Below are positions 1-7,295 of a DNA stretch of 15,842 bases, piece by piece. Below the pieces are notes generated by a model. That model made no database searches, was not told where the DNA came from, and saw only the letters and a program-made list of their open reading frames with translations. Each line of letters starts with the position of its first letter. The stretch's first letter is position 1. The position numbers were made by a program, and so were the translations under genes. The stretch comes from Gammaproteobacteria bacterium (GTDB lineage Bacteria > Pseudomonadota > Gammaproteobacteria > Granulosicoccales > Granulosicoccaceae), in contig JAHQVR010000192.1 in the NCBI GenBank assembly GCA_019634245.1, forward strand, positions 1 to 15,842, written 5' to 3'.

Positions 1-60
1 GAATTTGCCGCCAAATGGGTTGCTGACAATGCAGAAATCGTCGATAGCTGGTTGCAGTAA
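1..60 (+). CDS. Glycine betaine ABC transporter substrate-binding protein, C-terminal fragment (ProX/OpuAC type)
   Basis: Only the last 19 codons and a TAA stop are in the window; the gene continues to the left. The visible residues (…WVADNAEIVDSWLQ) match the usual end of OpuAC/ProX periplasmic binding proteins, where a helix with a 'W…N…V..WL' pattern closes the fold. The identity rests mainly on context, because proV-like and proW-like genes follow at once on the same strand. This protein would bind glycine betaine, proline betaine or choline-like ligands in the periplasm and deliver them to the ProW permease. A strong hairpin lies between this gene and proV, so the binding protein is probably made in excess over the membrane parts. 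Confidence 0.6.
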   Translation, partial: EFAAKWVADNAEIVDSWLQ

Positions 61-102
61 GCAACGATACAATCGTTGTTAGTTGCATAGCAACAGCAAT
101 AT

Positions 103-140
103 AAAAAAACGGGAGCATATCAATGCTCCCGTTTTCGTTT
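103..140 (+). terminator. Stem-loop between proX-like and proV-like genes (intra-operon terminator/attenuator)
   Basis: GGGAGCAT (111-118) pairs perfectly with ATGCTCCC (123-130) around a 4-nt loop. Flanking A and T residues extend the helix to 107-134. A T-rich tail (TTTTCGTTT, 132-140) follows and an A-run precedes it, so the element has the shape of an intrinsic terminator. It sits 43 nt after the binding-protein stop and just before the proV ribosome binding site. The likely effect is partial termination, which would lower the ATPase and permease relative to the binding protein. Confidence 0.8.
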
Positions 141-162
141 GTGAGTTCAGGAGACGCAATCA

Positions 163-1212
163 GTGAGTGAAGATGTTATTACACTTCAAAATGTGTGGAA
201 GATATTTGGTGATAGGGCGCAAGAGGCTATGCGCGCTATTGAAGAACGTGGCCTGACAAAACCAGAGGTGCTTGCAGAATTTGCTTGTGTTGTCGGCATT
301 GCTGATTGCTCATTTAGCGTTAAACGCGGTGAAATATTTTGTGTAATGGGGTTGTCGGGTTCAGGTAAATCAACCATGGTCCGGCATCTAAATCGTCTGA
401 TAGAACCCACAGCAGGTTCGATATCAGTCTTGGGACAAGATATATTGTCGTTAAAAGGGGATGCGCTGCGTGAGATGCGAGCCCGTCATATCGGTATGGT
501 TTTCCAGCATATGGCGCTGCTCCCTCATCGTACAGTAAGGGACAACGTTGGCTTCCCACTGCAAGTCAGAGGTGAGCCCAAATCCAAACGCTGGGAAATT
601 TCGCAAAGATGCCTGAACATGGTCAACCTTGATGGCTATGAAGATCGCTATCCTCGCGAGTTATCCGGTGGTATGCAGCAGCGGGTTGGTTTAGCCCGGG
701 CGCTGGCATCCGACCCTGAAGTGCTGTTAATGGACGAACCCTTCTCGGCTCTTGACCCATTAATTCGTCGTCAGCTTCAAGATCAATTCATGCAGTTATC
801 TGCAGAGCTAAACAAAACCACCGTTTTCATTACGCACGATCTCGACGAAGCGATTCGTATCGGTAATCGTATCGCTATCATGAAAGATGGGCGTATCGTT
901 CAGATAGGCACGCCAGAAGAAATCGTCACCAACCCTGCAGATGACTATGTTCGCGATTTTGTTGAGGGAATATCAAAACTGAAACTGGTTTTCGCGCGAT
1001 CAATCATGGAGCCAATTGATGCCTACAAGGCAGCACAGAATGATGATTTGTCTTCTTGCCCGCGTGCAGATCATGGCACAGATCTCGACCAGCTCATTGA
1101 TATCGCGACAACCACCGAGCATCCCATTGTTATTCAAAACGATAGTGCTCAGGATGTAGGCGTTATAACCAAGTCCCGCCTATTAAAAGGCATTCAAGGA
1201 GGCAAAGCATGA
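163..1212 (+). CDS. proV: Glycine betaine/proline betaine ABC transporter ATP-binding protein (ProV/OpuAA-like)
   Basis: This is the cytoplasmic ATPase of a quaternary-amine importer. The start is GTG at 163, with AGGAG at 149-153 placed 9 nt upstream. The 349-residue protein has the long ProV N-terminus, Walker A GLSGSGKST (63-71), a Q-loop around Q115, the signature LSGGMQQR (167-174), Walker B LLMDE (188-192) and the switch histidine H225. The stretch 'HIGMVFQHMALLPHRTV' (109-125) is typical of the QAT (quaternary amine transporter) subfamily. After about residue 275 only one degenerate CBS-like half remains (320-345). E. coli ProV is about 400 residues with two CBS domains, which sense ionic strength in OpuA-type proteins, so osmotic gating may be reduced or absent here. 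The gene overlaps proW by 4 nt (ATGA), which implies coupled translation. The family call is firm; the exact substrate is inferred. Confidence 0.93.
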   Translation: MSEDVITLQNVWKIFGDRAQEAMRAIEERGLTKPEVLAEFACVVGIADCSFSVKRGEIFCVMGLSGSGKSTMVRHLNRLIEPTAGSISVLGQDILSLKGDALREMRARHIGMVFQHMALLPHRTVRDNVGFPLQVRGEPKSKRWEISQRCLNMVNLDGYEDRYPRELSGGMQQRVGLARALASDPEVLLMDEPFSALDPLIRRQLQDQFMQLSAELNKTTVFITHDLDEAIRIGNRIAIMKDGRIVQIGTPEEIVTNPADDYVRDFVEGISKLKLVFARSIMEPIDAYKAAQNDDLSSCPRADHGTDLDQLIDIATTTEHPIVIQNDSAQDVGVITKSRLLKGIQGGKA

Positions 1213-2780
1213 ACGATACCGGCCTCGAAGCAGAACCACGATCGCTGGATGCCTCAGTAGCGGAGTTTGTCCAGGAAAACCAACAATACTATTCAACGCA
1301 ATTTGCCAAGATACAAGGTACAAACGGCTTTGCGTTTTCCTGGAACACGATGGCGGCCTTGCTTGGCCCTATCTGGGGTGCTTTACGTGGCGCGTGGGGA
1401 TTTTTCTGGACGTTTCTCGTGCTTGAGCTTTTTGCCTTGGTGCAAATCGGGCGGGGCTTGTGGGGAGAGCTTGGTGCAGATCAAATAGCGCGTTACGAAA
1501 AGCTGCTTGTTAATATTGCCAAACGTGAGCAACAGGCGAAAGACCTGATAGCCTCTGGAGACACAGCCGGAGCTGAAGCAAAGCTAAAAATTGCGGACAA
1601 CCTAAAGAGAGTTGCTGCCGAGGCACAGGAGAAAGCTGATCTAGCCGCGAACGAGGCAACGTCAATTTTGTTAACGGGCTTGGTTTTACTCATTGTTGTT
1701 AAGTTGCTCGAGGGCTTCTTGGCAAATCGTACCTATGAGAAGCAATACTTAACCTGGCGTGCAAATCCTGCGGTTCAATCTGGCATTAGCCGTATGAATG
1801 CTGCCATGGGAATCTTATTGCTGATCGCGATATGGCCGTTAACACTGTTCAGATTCACCGTGTCCGACCCTGACGCAAAACTCAGTGCTCTAACCGGAGG
1901 GTTAATAGGCGACAGAATATCAATAACAGAGTTTCCTATAAACCGTGAATACTTTGCGGCCTTGGCCAAAAAAGGTGACATTGGATTTGATTGGGCTGCG
2001 AATAACTTTAGCCATGTATTCGACGGTATAACAAGAGCAATCCGCACCGTATTGGACGCACTGGAAATAGTGCTGATACAAACGCCGTGGCCGGTTGTCA
2101 TGATTGTGATAGTGGTTATGGCGTTTCGACTGGCAGGTGTAAGAGTAGCGATATTTACTGCTGCTTCATTGATGTATCTCGCCTTTATGGGGCTATGGGA
2201 AATGTCGATGATAACGGTGGCTCTGATTGGTGCCGGTGCTTTTTTGTGTGTTCTTATCGGGATTCCCTTGGGTATTTGGTTTGGTAAGTCTAAACGTGCC
2301 TATACCATTGCAGAGCCCGTGCTGGACTTTATGCAAACGATGCCAGCCTTTGTCTACCTGATACCCATCATTGCTTTTTTTGGTACTGGTAAGCCTCCGG
2401 GAGTTTTGGCCACGCTAATTTTCGCGATGCCACCTGTTATCAGGCTTACCGCCTTAGGTATGCGCGGTGTCCCTGAAACTACAAAAGAGGCAGCTGTTGC
2501 CTTTGGGTGTTCCAAATGGCAGCTTCTTACTAACGTCGAATTGCCTCTGGCGATGCCTTCAATCATGACGGGAATCAATCAAACCATTCTGATGTCTTTG
2601 TCGATGGTGGTTATCGCATCACTTATTGGTGCAGAAGGTTTGGGAGCGTTAATCCTTGAAGCCCTGCAATATGCTGCCAAAGGACAAGGTTTGTTAGGTG
2701 GATTGGCTATTCTATTGTGCGCAATGGTAATAGACCGTGTAGCACAAGGAATGTACCGCAAAAAAGTAGGCGCAGACTAA
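1209..2780 (+). CDS. proW: Glycine betaine ABC transporter permease (ProW/OpuAB-like) with long N-terminal extension
   Basis: This is the membrane subunit of the quaternary-amine importer. The start ATG (1209) lies in an ATGA overlap with proV and follows a near-perfect ribosome site, AAGGAGG (1196-1202). The BPD_transp_1 domain spans roughly residues 285-515, with the EAA loop at 427-450 (EAAVAFGCSKWQLL then ELPLAMP), where ProV docks. The protein has 523 residues; E. coli ProW has about 354. The extra N-terminal part has a segment 'FSWNTMAALLGPIWGALRGAW' split around residues 43-63 and a membrane helix (about 64-82). A charged, Ala/Glu/Lys-rich predicted coiled coil follows (about 92-150), then another helix (152-171) followed by 'ANRTYEKQYL' (172-181). 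The two flanking pieces resemble the start and end of DUF2628-type small membrane proteins, as if a coiled coil had been inserted into one. The role of the extension is unknown. Confidence 0.9.
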   Translation: MNDTGLEAEPRSLDASVAEFVQENQQYYSTQFAKIQGTNGFAFSWNTMAALLGPIWGALRGAWGFFWTFLVLELFALVQIGRGLWGELGADQIARYEKLLVNIAKREQQAKDLIASGDTAGAEAKLKIADNLKRVAAEAQEKADLAANEATSILLTGLVLLIVVKLLEGFLANRTYEKQYLTWRANPAVQSGISRMNAAMGILLLIAIWPLTLFRFTVSDPDAKLSALTGGLIGDRISITEFPINREYFAALAKKGDIGFDWAANNFSHVFDGITRAIRTVLDALEIVLIQTPWPVVMIVIVVMAFRLAGVRVAIFTAASLMYLAFMGLWEMSMITVALIGAGAFLCVLIGIPLGIWFGKSKRAYTIAEPVLDFMQTMPAFVYLIPIIAFFGTGKPPGVLATLIFAMPPVIRLTALGMRGVPETTKEAAVAFGCSKWQLLTNVELPLAMPSIMTGINQTILMSLSMVVIASLIGAEGLGALILEALQYAAKGQGLLGGLAILLCAMVIDRVAQGMYRKKVGAD

Positions 2781-2828
2781 TCGTTTGGATTATTGATCTG
2801 ATACGAGTTGTCACGTATGGTGTTTGTA

Positions 2829-2854
2829 ACAGGCTTACGACAGAGTAAGCCTGT
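2829..2854 (+). terminator. Perfect 10-bp inverted repeat between proW-like and dppB-like genes
   Basis: ACAGGCTTAC (2829-2838) and GTAAGCCTGT (2845-2854) form a perfect 10-bp stem with a 6-nt loop. The tail (CCCTTAACTG) has no real T-run, so this is a weak intrinsic terminator or a processing or Rho-related signal. It marks the likely boundary between the betaine-transporter operon and the dpp-type operon, which starts 28 nt later. Confidence 0.5.
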
Positions 2855-2881
2855 CCCTTAACTGCTGTTACTTATATCGAC

Positions 2882-3850
2882 ATGTTTTCCTTCGTAACGC
2901 GCCGCTTGCTTCAGTCTGTTTTTGTCATGTTGGCAGTAAGCCTGATTGCGTTCACCTTGTTCAGATTCGTCGGCGACCCTGTTGCGCAAATGGTCGGGCA
3001 GGAAACCTCCCTAGAAGACCAGGATCGCATGCGGCAGGAGATGGGCCTTAATGATCCGATAACCACGCAATATGGTCGCTTCGTTTCTAACCTGGTTACC
3101 GGTAATTTTGGCTACTCGTACCGAACGCGGCAACCCATAGGTGAGATGATTCTCAGCCGCCTGCCTGCAACTGTCGAGCTCGGTTTCGTTTCGTTGCTTA
3201 TCTCCTTATTGTTTGGTATCCCGGCTGGGATCTACACAGCGCTAAACACAAAAGGGTTGTCCTCCAGTGCGATTTTAATTGCGACTTTGATTGGTGTATC
3301 GATACCGACTTTTGTGATAGGTATATTTTTAATCTATCTGTTTGGTGTCACCCTGGGATGGTTACCTACGTTTGGTCGGGGAGATGTTGTCGAGATTGGG
3401 TGGTGGAAAACCAATTTGCTCACAATTGATGGTTGGCGATCGTTGATCTTGCCGGCGTTAACCTTGGGTGTCTATCAGATGACCCTAACAATGCGCCTGA
3501 TTCGGTCCGAAATGCTGGAGGTACTACGCACCGATTACATAAAGTTCGCAGTTGCCAGAGGTATGAGTTATCGCAAGGTGCATTACCAACATGCACTTAA
3601 AAACACGATGGTACCCGTAATAACGATTATTGGTTTGCAATTCGGTGGCATCATTGCGTTCTCTATCGTGACCGAATCTGTATTTCAGTGGCCTGGCATG
3701 GGTTTGTTGTTTCTGGATTCTATTCGTTATGTAGATATCCCCGTAATGTCGGTTTATCTGGTACTGATCGCCTTAATTTTTGTAGTAATTAATCTCTTTG
3801 TTGATCTACTCTATGCCGCGATTGATCCGCGCGTTCGATTGAAAGGCTAG
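2882..3850 (+). CDS. Peptide/opine-type ABC transporter permease, DppB/OppB family
   Basis: This is the first inner-membrane permease of a family-5 (Dpp/Opp/Gsi-like) importer. The 322-residue length is normal for DppB. The start ATG (2882) fits the conserved N-terminus, 'FVTRRLLQSVFVMLAVSLIAF', where a basic RRLLQ precedes the first membrane helix (11-30). The GDPV motif (31-34), the N-terminal TM_PBP1 region, further helices at about 101-122 and 130-155, and the EAA-type loop (about 218-245, DYIKFAVARGMS… then ALKN) all follow. The ending (LLYAAIDPRVRLKG) is typical. No clear Shine-Dalgarno sequence precedes the start. dppC follows after 9 nt. The substrate (dipeptides, opines or other amines) cannot be read from the permease. 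Confidence 0.92.
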   Translation: MFSFVTRRLLQSVFVMLAVSLIAFTLFRFVGDPVAQMVGQETSLEDQDRMRQEMGLNDPITTQYGRFVSNLVTGNFGYSYRTRQPIGEMILSRLPATVELGFVSLLISLLFGIPAGIYTALNTKGLSSSAILIATLIGVSIPTFVIGIFLIYLFGVTLGWLPTFGRGDVVEIGWWKTNLLTIDGWRSLILPALTLGVYQMTLTMRLIRSEMLEVLRTDYIKFAVARGMSYRKVHYQHALKNTMVPVITIIGLQFGGIIAFSIVTESVFQWPGMGLLFLDSIRYVDIPVMSVYLVLIALIFVVINLFVDLLYAAIDPRVRLKG

Positions 3851-3859
3851 GGCGCTGTA

Positions 3860-4777
3860 ATGGTAAACCGGCTAAAACGTTTGGCAGTAGAGAATGAATT
3901 GCTTTACCTGTTTTTGCGTAAACCTGCGGCTCAAGTAGCACTGTTGATCGCAACGGTGTTTATAGTTGCTGCGTTTTTGGCTACCTGGTTAGCACCAACC
4001 GATCCCTACGACATCGCCAGTTTCGAGTTGCTAGACTCGCTTATCCCACCTGCTTGGACGGCTGACGGTGAGGCACGTTTTTTATTGGGTACCGATGACC
4101 AAGGGCGTGATTTACTCTCTGCCATTATGTACGGTATGCGCTTGTCACTCACCGTTGGACTGTTATCAATAATTTTTGCCAGTGTATTGGGCGTGAGTTT
4201 AGGCGTAACAGCGGGCTATCTAGGCGGGCGATTTGATGCCATCGTAATGCGGATCGCTGATATTCAATTAAGTTTGCCTGCCATTCTCACGGCATTATTA
4301 ATCGATGGCGTGGCGCGCGGTATATTGCCTACGCAAATGCATCATGATCTTATGATTGTTGTGCTAACCATCGCCATTGGCTTATCGCTATGGGTTAATT
4401 TTGCCCGCACCGCGAGAGCATCGACGTTTGTCGAGAAAAATAAAGAGTACGTACAGGCGGCGCAAATAATGGGGCAGCACCCAATACGCATAATGTTAGT
4501 GCAAATTCTGCCCAATATAATGGGGCCGATAATGGTGATATTTGCGATTGATCTGGCTGTTGCTGTACTACTCGAAGCAACCTTGTCATTTTTGGGTGTG
4601 GGGGTGCCAGCAAATCAACCGTCCTTAGGCACCTTGATCAGAATAGGCACAGAATATTTATTTTCAGGTGAATGGTGGATTGTTTTGTTCCCCAGTCTGA
4701 CACTTATCGTATTGATCATATCGGTCAATGTTCTGGGTGATTTTTTACGCGACGCACTTAACCCGAGGTTGCGTTGA
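3860..4777 (+). CDS. Peptide/opine-type ABC transporter permease, DppC/OppC family
   Basis: This is the second permease subunit, which pairs with the DppB-like protein. The 305 residues carry a first membrane helix (about 26-44), the DppC hallmark 'LLGTDDQGRDLLS' (75-87), a helix block at 96-120, the EAA-type loop (about 195-225, KEYVQAAQIMG then ILPNIMGP), 'EATLSFLGVGVP' (239-250) and the closing 'DFLRDALNPRLR'. The start ATG at 3860 is 9 nt after the dppB stop, with a modest AGGG about 7 nt upstream. The stop TGA (4775-4777) shares its last base with the ATG of the ATPase gene. These contacts mark one operon of dppB-like, dppC-like and the fused ATPase. Confidence 0.92.
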   Translation: MVNRLKRLAVENELLYLFLRKPAAQVALLIATVFIVAAFLATWLAPTDPYDIASFELLDSLIPPAWTADGEARFLLGTDDQGRDLLSAIMYGMRLSLTVGLLSIIFASVLGVSLGVTAGYLGGRFDAIVMRIADIQLSLPAILTALLIDGVARGILPTQMHHDLMIVVLTIAIGLSLWVNFARTARASTFVEKNKEYVQAAQIMGQHPIRIMLVQILPNIMGPIMVIFAIDLAVAVLLEATLSFLGVGVPANQPSLGTLIRIGTEYLFSGEWWIVLFPSLTLIVLIISVNVLGDFLRDALNPRLR

Positions 4778-6525
4778 TGGCACTGTTGTCGATCAATAAT
4801 CTAACGGTTCGCTATCCTACGCGCTTTGGAGAATTCACCGCCATAGAAAATGTCGATCTCACACTTGATAAAGGCGAGATTCATGGATTGGTAGGTGAAT
4901 CAGGCGCGGGTAAGTCTACTATCGGTGCCGTGGTCATGGGGCTACTTGAAAGCCCAGGTTATGTCACCTCAGATAGCAGTGTTAGCTTACTCGGGGAGGA
5001 ACTCACCACGCTCGACGATGATGAATTTCACAAGCGTAGAGGCAGTCAGTTGGGCATGATCTTCCAAGATCCGCAAACCAGTCTCAATCCATTGTTTACT
5101 ATCGCCGATCAACTGATTTCAACCATTCAACAACACGCCGATATCAATCACAGTGATGCGCGTCGTCAGGCGATTGAACTATTAAGTGAAGTCGGCATTG
5201 ACGATGCACAGTCGCGAATCGATGAGTATCCACATCAATTTTCAGGTGGCATGCGGCAACGAGTCGTTATCGCCTTAGTGCTTTGCACTAATCCAGAGCT
5301 GATCGTTGCTGATGAGCCGACTACCGCCTTGGATGTGTCTATACAGAAGCGAATATTGGTATTGCTAAAAAACCTGGCAAAGCAACGCGGTGTCGGTATT
5401 TTGCTCATCACTCACGATATCGGTGTTATTGCGGAGGTTTGTAATCGGGTGACCGTGCTGCGAGGTGGCAAGGTGATGGAAAGTGGAAACACGCAGGACG
5501 TTATCGGAAATCCACAGAATGATTACACGATTGGTTTAATGGCTGCCGTGCCGCTTTTGGGTAAACGCTTGGATCGGTTTCAGAATATCGTTGTGGATGA
5601 TCTTGAGCCCGATGCTAAAAGTGAATGGCGCGTAACGGAGGCGTCGGCAGCTTTTGCGGAGCAGTGGCTACACGAGAAATATGGCTTGATGCGAGAAAAC
5701 GCTCATCCGAGCGAAGAAATTGCACATCCGATTCTAAAAGTTGATAACTTGGAGGTTCGTTATCCACCAGCCAATCCTGGATGGTTTTTTAAAAAACCTG
5801 GCTACCTTGCGTTATCTGATATCAGCTTTGAGCTACACAAAGGAGAAGTGCTGGGGATAGTGGGCGAGAGTGGTAGCGGCAAATCGACATTAGCCAAAGC
5901 GATCGTCGGATTGGTGGATTACACCGAGGGCTCAATTGCCTCGCAGGGAGTAGTATTACCTAAAGGCAGTCGTCGCAGCCGACAAGATCCAGCGCGCAGA
6001 CGATTGCAAATGATCTTTCAGGATCCCTATTCATCACTTAACAACCGACGCACGATAGAGCAAATCTTATCCGAGCCTTTGAAATTCTATTCATTGGTAG
6101 ACAGTAAACAGGACCGCCGCAAGCTTGTTGCCTCCATGCTGGAGCTTGTCGAAATGTCTCAACATTCCCTCAGGCGCTATCCGCATCAATTCTCAGGTGG
6201 GCAACGCCAAAGAATCGCTATCGCGCGCTCATTGTTAGCGCTACCTGATCTACTTATTTGCGACGAGCCCACTTCGGCACTGGATGTATCGATACAAGCA
6301 CAAGTGCTGAATATGCTCAAAGATTTACAAGATGAGTTTAACATGGCAATCCTTTTTATCAGCCACAACCTTGCGGTTGTCAGACAAATGGCTGATCGTG
6401 TTGTGGTGTTAAAAAGTGGTGTTATGGTAGAGCAAGGGCGCAGCGAAGAATTTTTTGCCAGGCCGAAAGCTGAGTACAGTAAGTTGTTACTCAGTGAGAC
6501 ACCATCTTTGGCGATCTTGAATTAG
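4777..6525 (+). CDS. Fused double ATP-binding protein of a peptide/opine-type ABC transporter (DppD-DppF fusion, GsiA/YejF-like)
   Basis: This is the cytoplasmic energy unit for the preceding permeases, with the DppD and DppF halves joined in one chain (582 residues). The first half has Walker A GESGAGKST (40-48), signature FSGGMRQR (155-162), Walker B LIVADE (175-180) and switch H213. The second half has Walker A GESGSGKST (363-371), signature FSGGQRQR (472-479), Walker B LLICDE (492-497) and switch H530. Both nucleotide sites look intact. The start is taken as ATG 4777, which overlaps the permease stop (TGATG) and has GAGG 8 nt upstream. A TTG one codon earlier (4774) is possible but badly spaced. 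The linker (about 260-318) between the halves is poorly conserved. The fused form is common in GsiA- and YejF-like systems. Confidence 0.93.
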   Translation: MALLSINNLTVRYPTRFGEFTAIENVDLTLDKGEIHGLVGESGAGKSTIGAVVMGLLESPGYVTSDSSVSLLGEELTTLDDDEFHKRRGSQLGMIFQDPQTSLNPLFTIADQLISTIQQHADINHSDARRQAIELLSEVGIDDAQSRIDEYPHQFSGGMRQRVVIALVLCTNPELIVADEPTTALDVSIQKRILVLLKNLAKQRGVGILLITHDIGVIAEVCNRVTVLRGGKVMESGNTQDVIGNPQNDYTIGLMAAVPLLGKRLDRFQNIVVDDLEPDAKSEWRVTEASAAFAEQWLHEKYGLMRENAHPSEEIAHPILKVDNLEVRYPPANPGWFFKKPGYLALSDISFELHKGEVLGIVGESGSGKSTLAKAIVGLVDYTEGSIASQGVVLPKGSRRSRQDPARRRLQMIFQDPYSSLNNRRTIEQILSEPLKFYSLVDSKQDRRKLVASMLELVEMSQHSLRRYPHQFSGGQRQRIAIARSLLALPDLLICDEPTSALDVSIQAQVLNMLKDLQDEFNMAILFISHNLAVVRQMADRVVVLKSGVMVEQGRSEEFFARPKAEYSKLLLSETPSLAILN

Positions 6526-6635
6526 TTGGATTGGCGGTTCAAGTAAATTATATTTTTAGTATGCGATAGATAAAGTGAACCATAAGGCGACTTTCGTTTT
6601 CATTGTGTCGATCTCACCGTATGTATTGTCAACAA

Positions 6636-7091
6636 TCAAATGCTTTTTCTCATAAACCATCGCTGATGTGACGACGGTGTTTGATTCTCGGAGTTACTTA
6701 GATTTCCAAACACGGCATACCCCAAGCGCTCGTAGAATAGTTTTGCATCCGGGCTGGAGGTGTCTAACCATGCGCCGTGGCAGCCTAACTCAGATGCTTT
6801 TAATTCTGCTTCTTGTACGAGGGACGTACCCAGGCCTTGACGCTGTTGATTCTCGCCTACCCAGAGTGTTTTAATCAGTAGCCATCCATATGAGGTGCTG
6901 GCAGTCAAGCCACCTATCAATGCGCCATCATCAAGCTTAGCCGCGAGTACAAATTGTTCGTTGACCGACTGCTGGAGGCTGCTGCGTAGAGAAGCCAGTA
7001 AATTGCTTTCGATAGCGAGTGCATCCTGACTATCGGCGATCTGTATTTGAATCGGCATAGGTGTTGGTCTCGTATCTGTTCCAATCATCAT
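6636..7091 (-). CDS. GNAT-family N-acetyltransferase
   Basis: This is a small acyl-CoA-dependent acetyltransferase, 151 residues. The acetyl-CoA loop (motif A) is 'VGENQQRQGLGTSLV' (78-92), with the R/Q-x-x-G-x-G core at Q83-G88. It follows the central strand 'GWLLIKTLWV'. Motif B is 'AKLFYERLGYAVFGN' (116-130), the usual aromatic-rich end of the fold. The substrate is not apparent. Two adjacent ATGs (7091 and 7088) can start it: AGG at 7097-7099 is 5 nt from the first and 8 nt from the second. A third Met (residue 12) sits right before the conserved fold, so the true start could be up to 11 residues further in. It is convergent with the dpp-type operon and divergent from the MFS gene. The 110-nt gap to the dpp operon has no convincing terminator. 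Confidence 0.82.
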   Translation of the reverse strand: MMIGTDTRPTPMPIQIQIADSQDALAIESNLLASLRSSLQQSVNEQFVLAAKLDDGALIGGLTASTSYGWLLIKTLWVGENQQRQGLGTSLVQEAELKASELGCHGAWLDTSSPDAKLFYERLGYAVFGNLSNSENQTPSSHQRWFMRKSI

Positions 7092-7295
7092 CTGAACCTA
7101 GTGAGGATTTATGTCGGTAGTTTAGATTGCAAATATCCATTGCATCTGGAACATTGTCAAATTCAACGGCACAAGAGCCTGATGCAAAGATCTACCATCA
7201 CCGCTTCAACCTGCCTGTCTTTACGAGGAAGTCGTGGCAAGGTGCCGCAAGTGGTGCTCAACTCTCGGCAGAATACGCGTTTTTACTGTATACCT

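Noticed and set aside
6536..6581. GGTTCA/TGAACC inverted repeat after the fused ATPase gene
   Set aside because: Only 6 bp with a 34-nt loop and no T-run; not distinguishable from chance, so no terminator is called.
7047..7295. In-frame 83-codon upstream extension of the MFS gene
   Set aside because: The residues lack protein character, overlap the divergent GNAT start and push the length to 485, while 402 is usual for the family; the first membrane helix begins right after ATG 7296.
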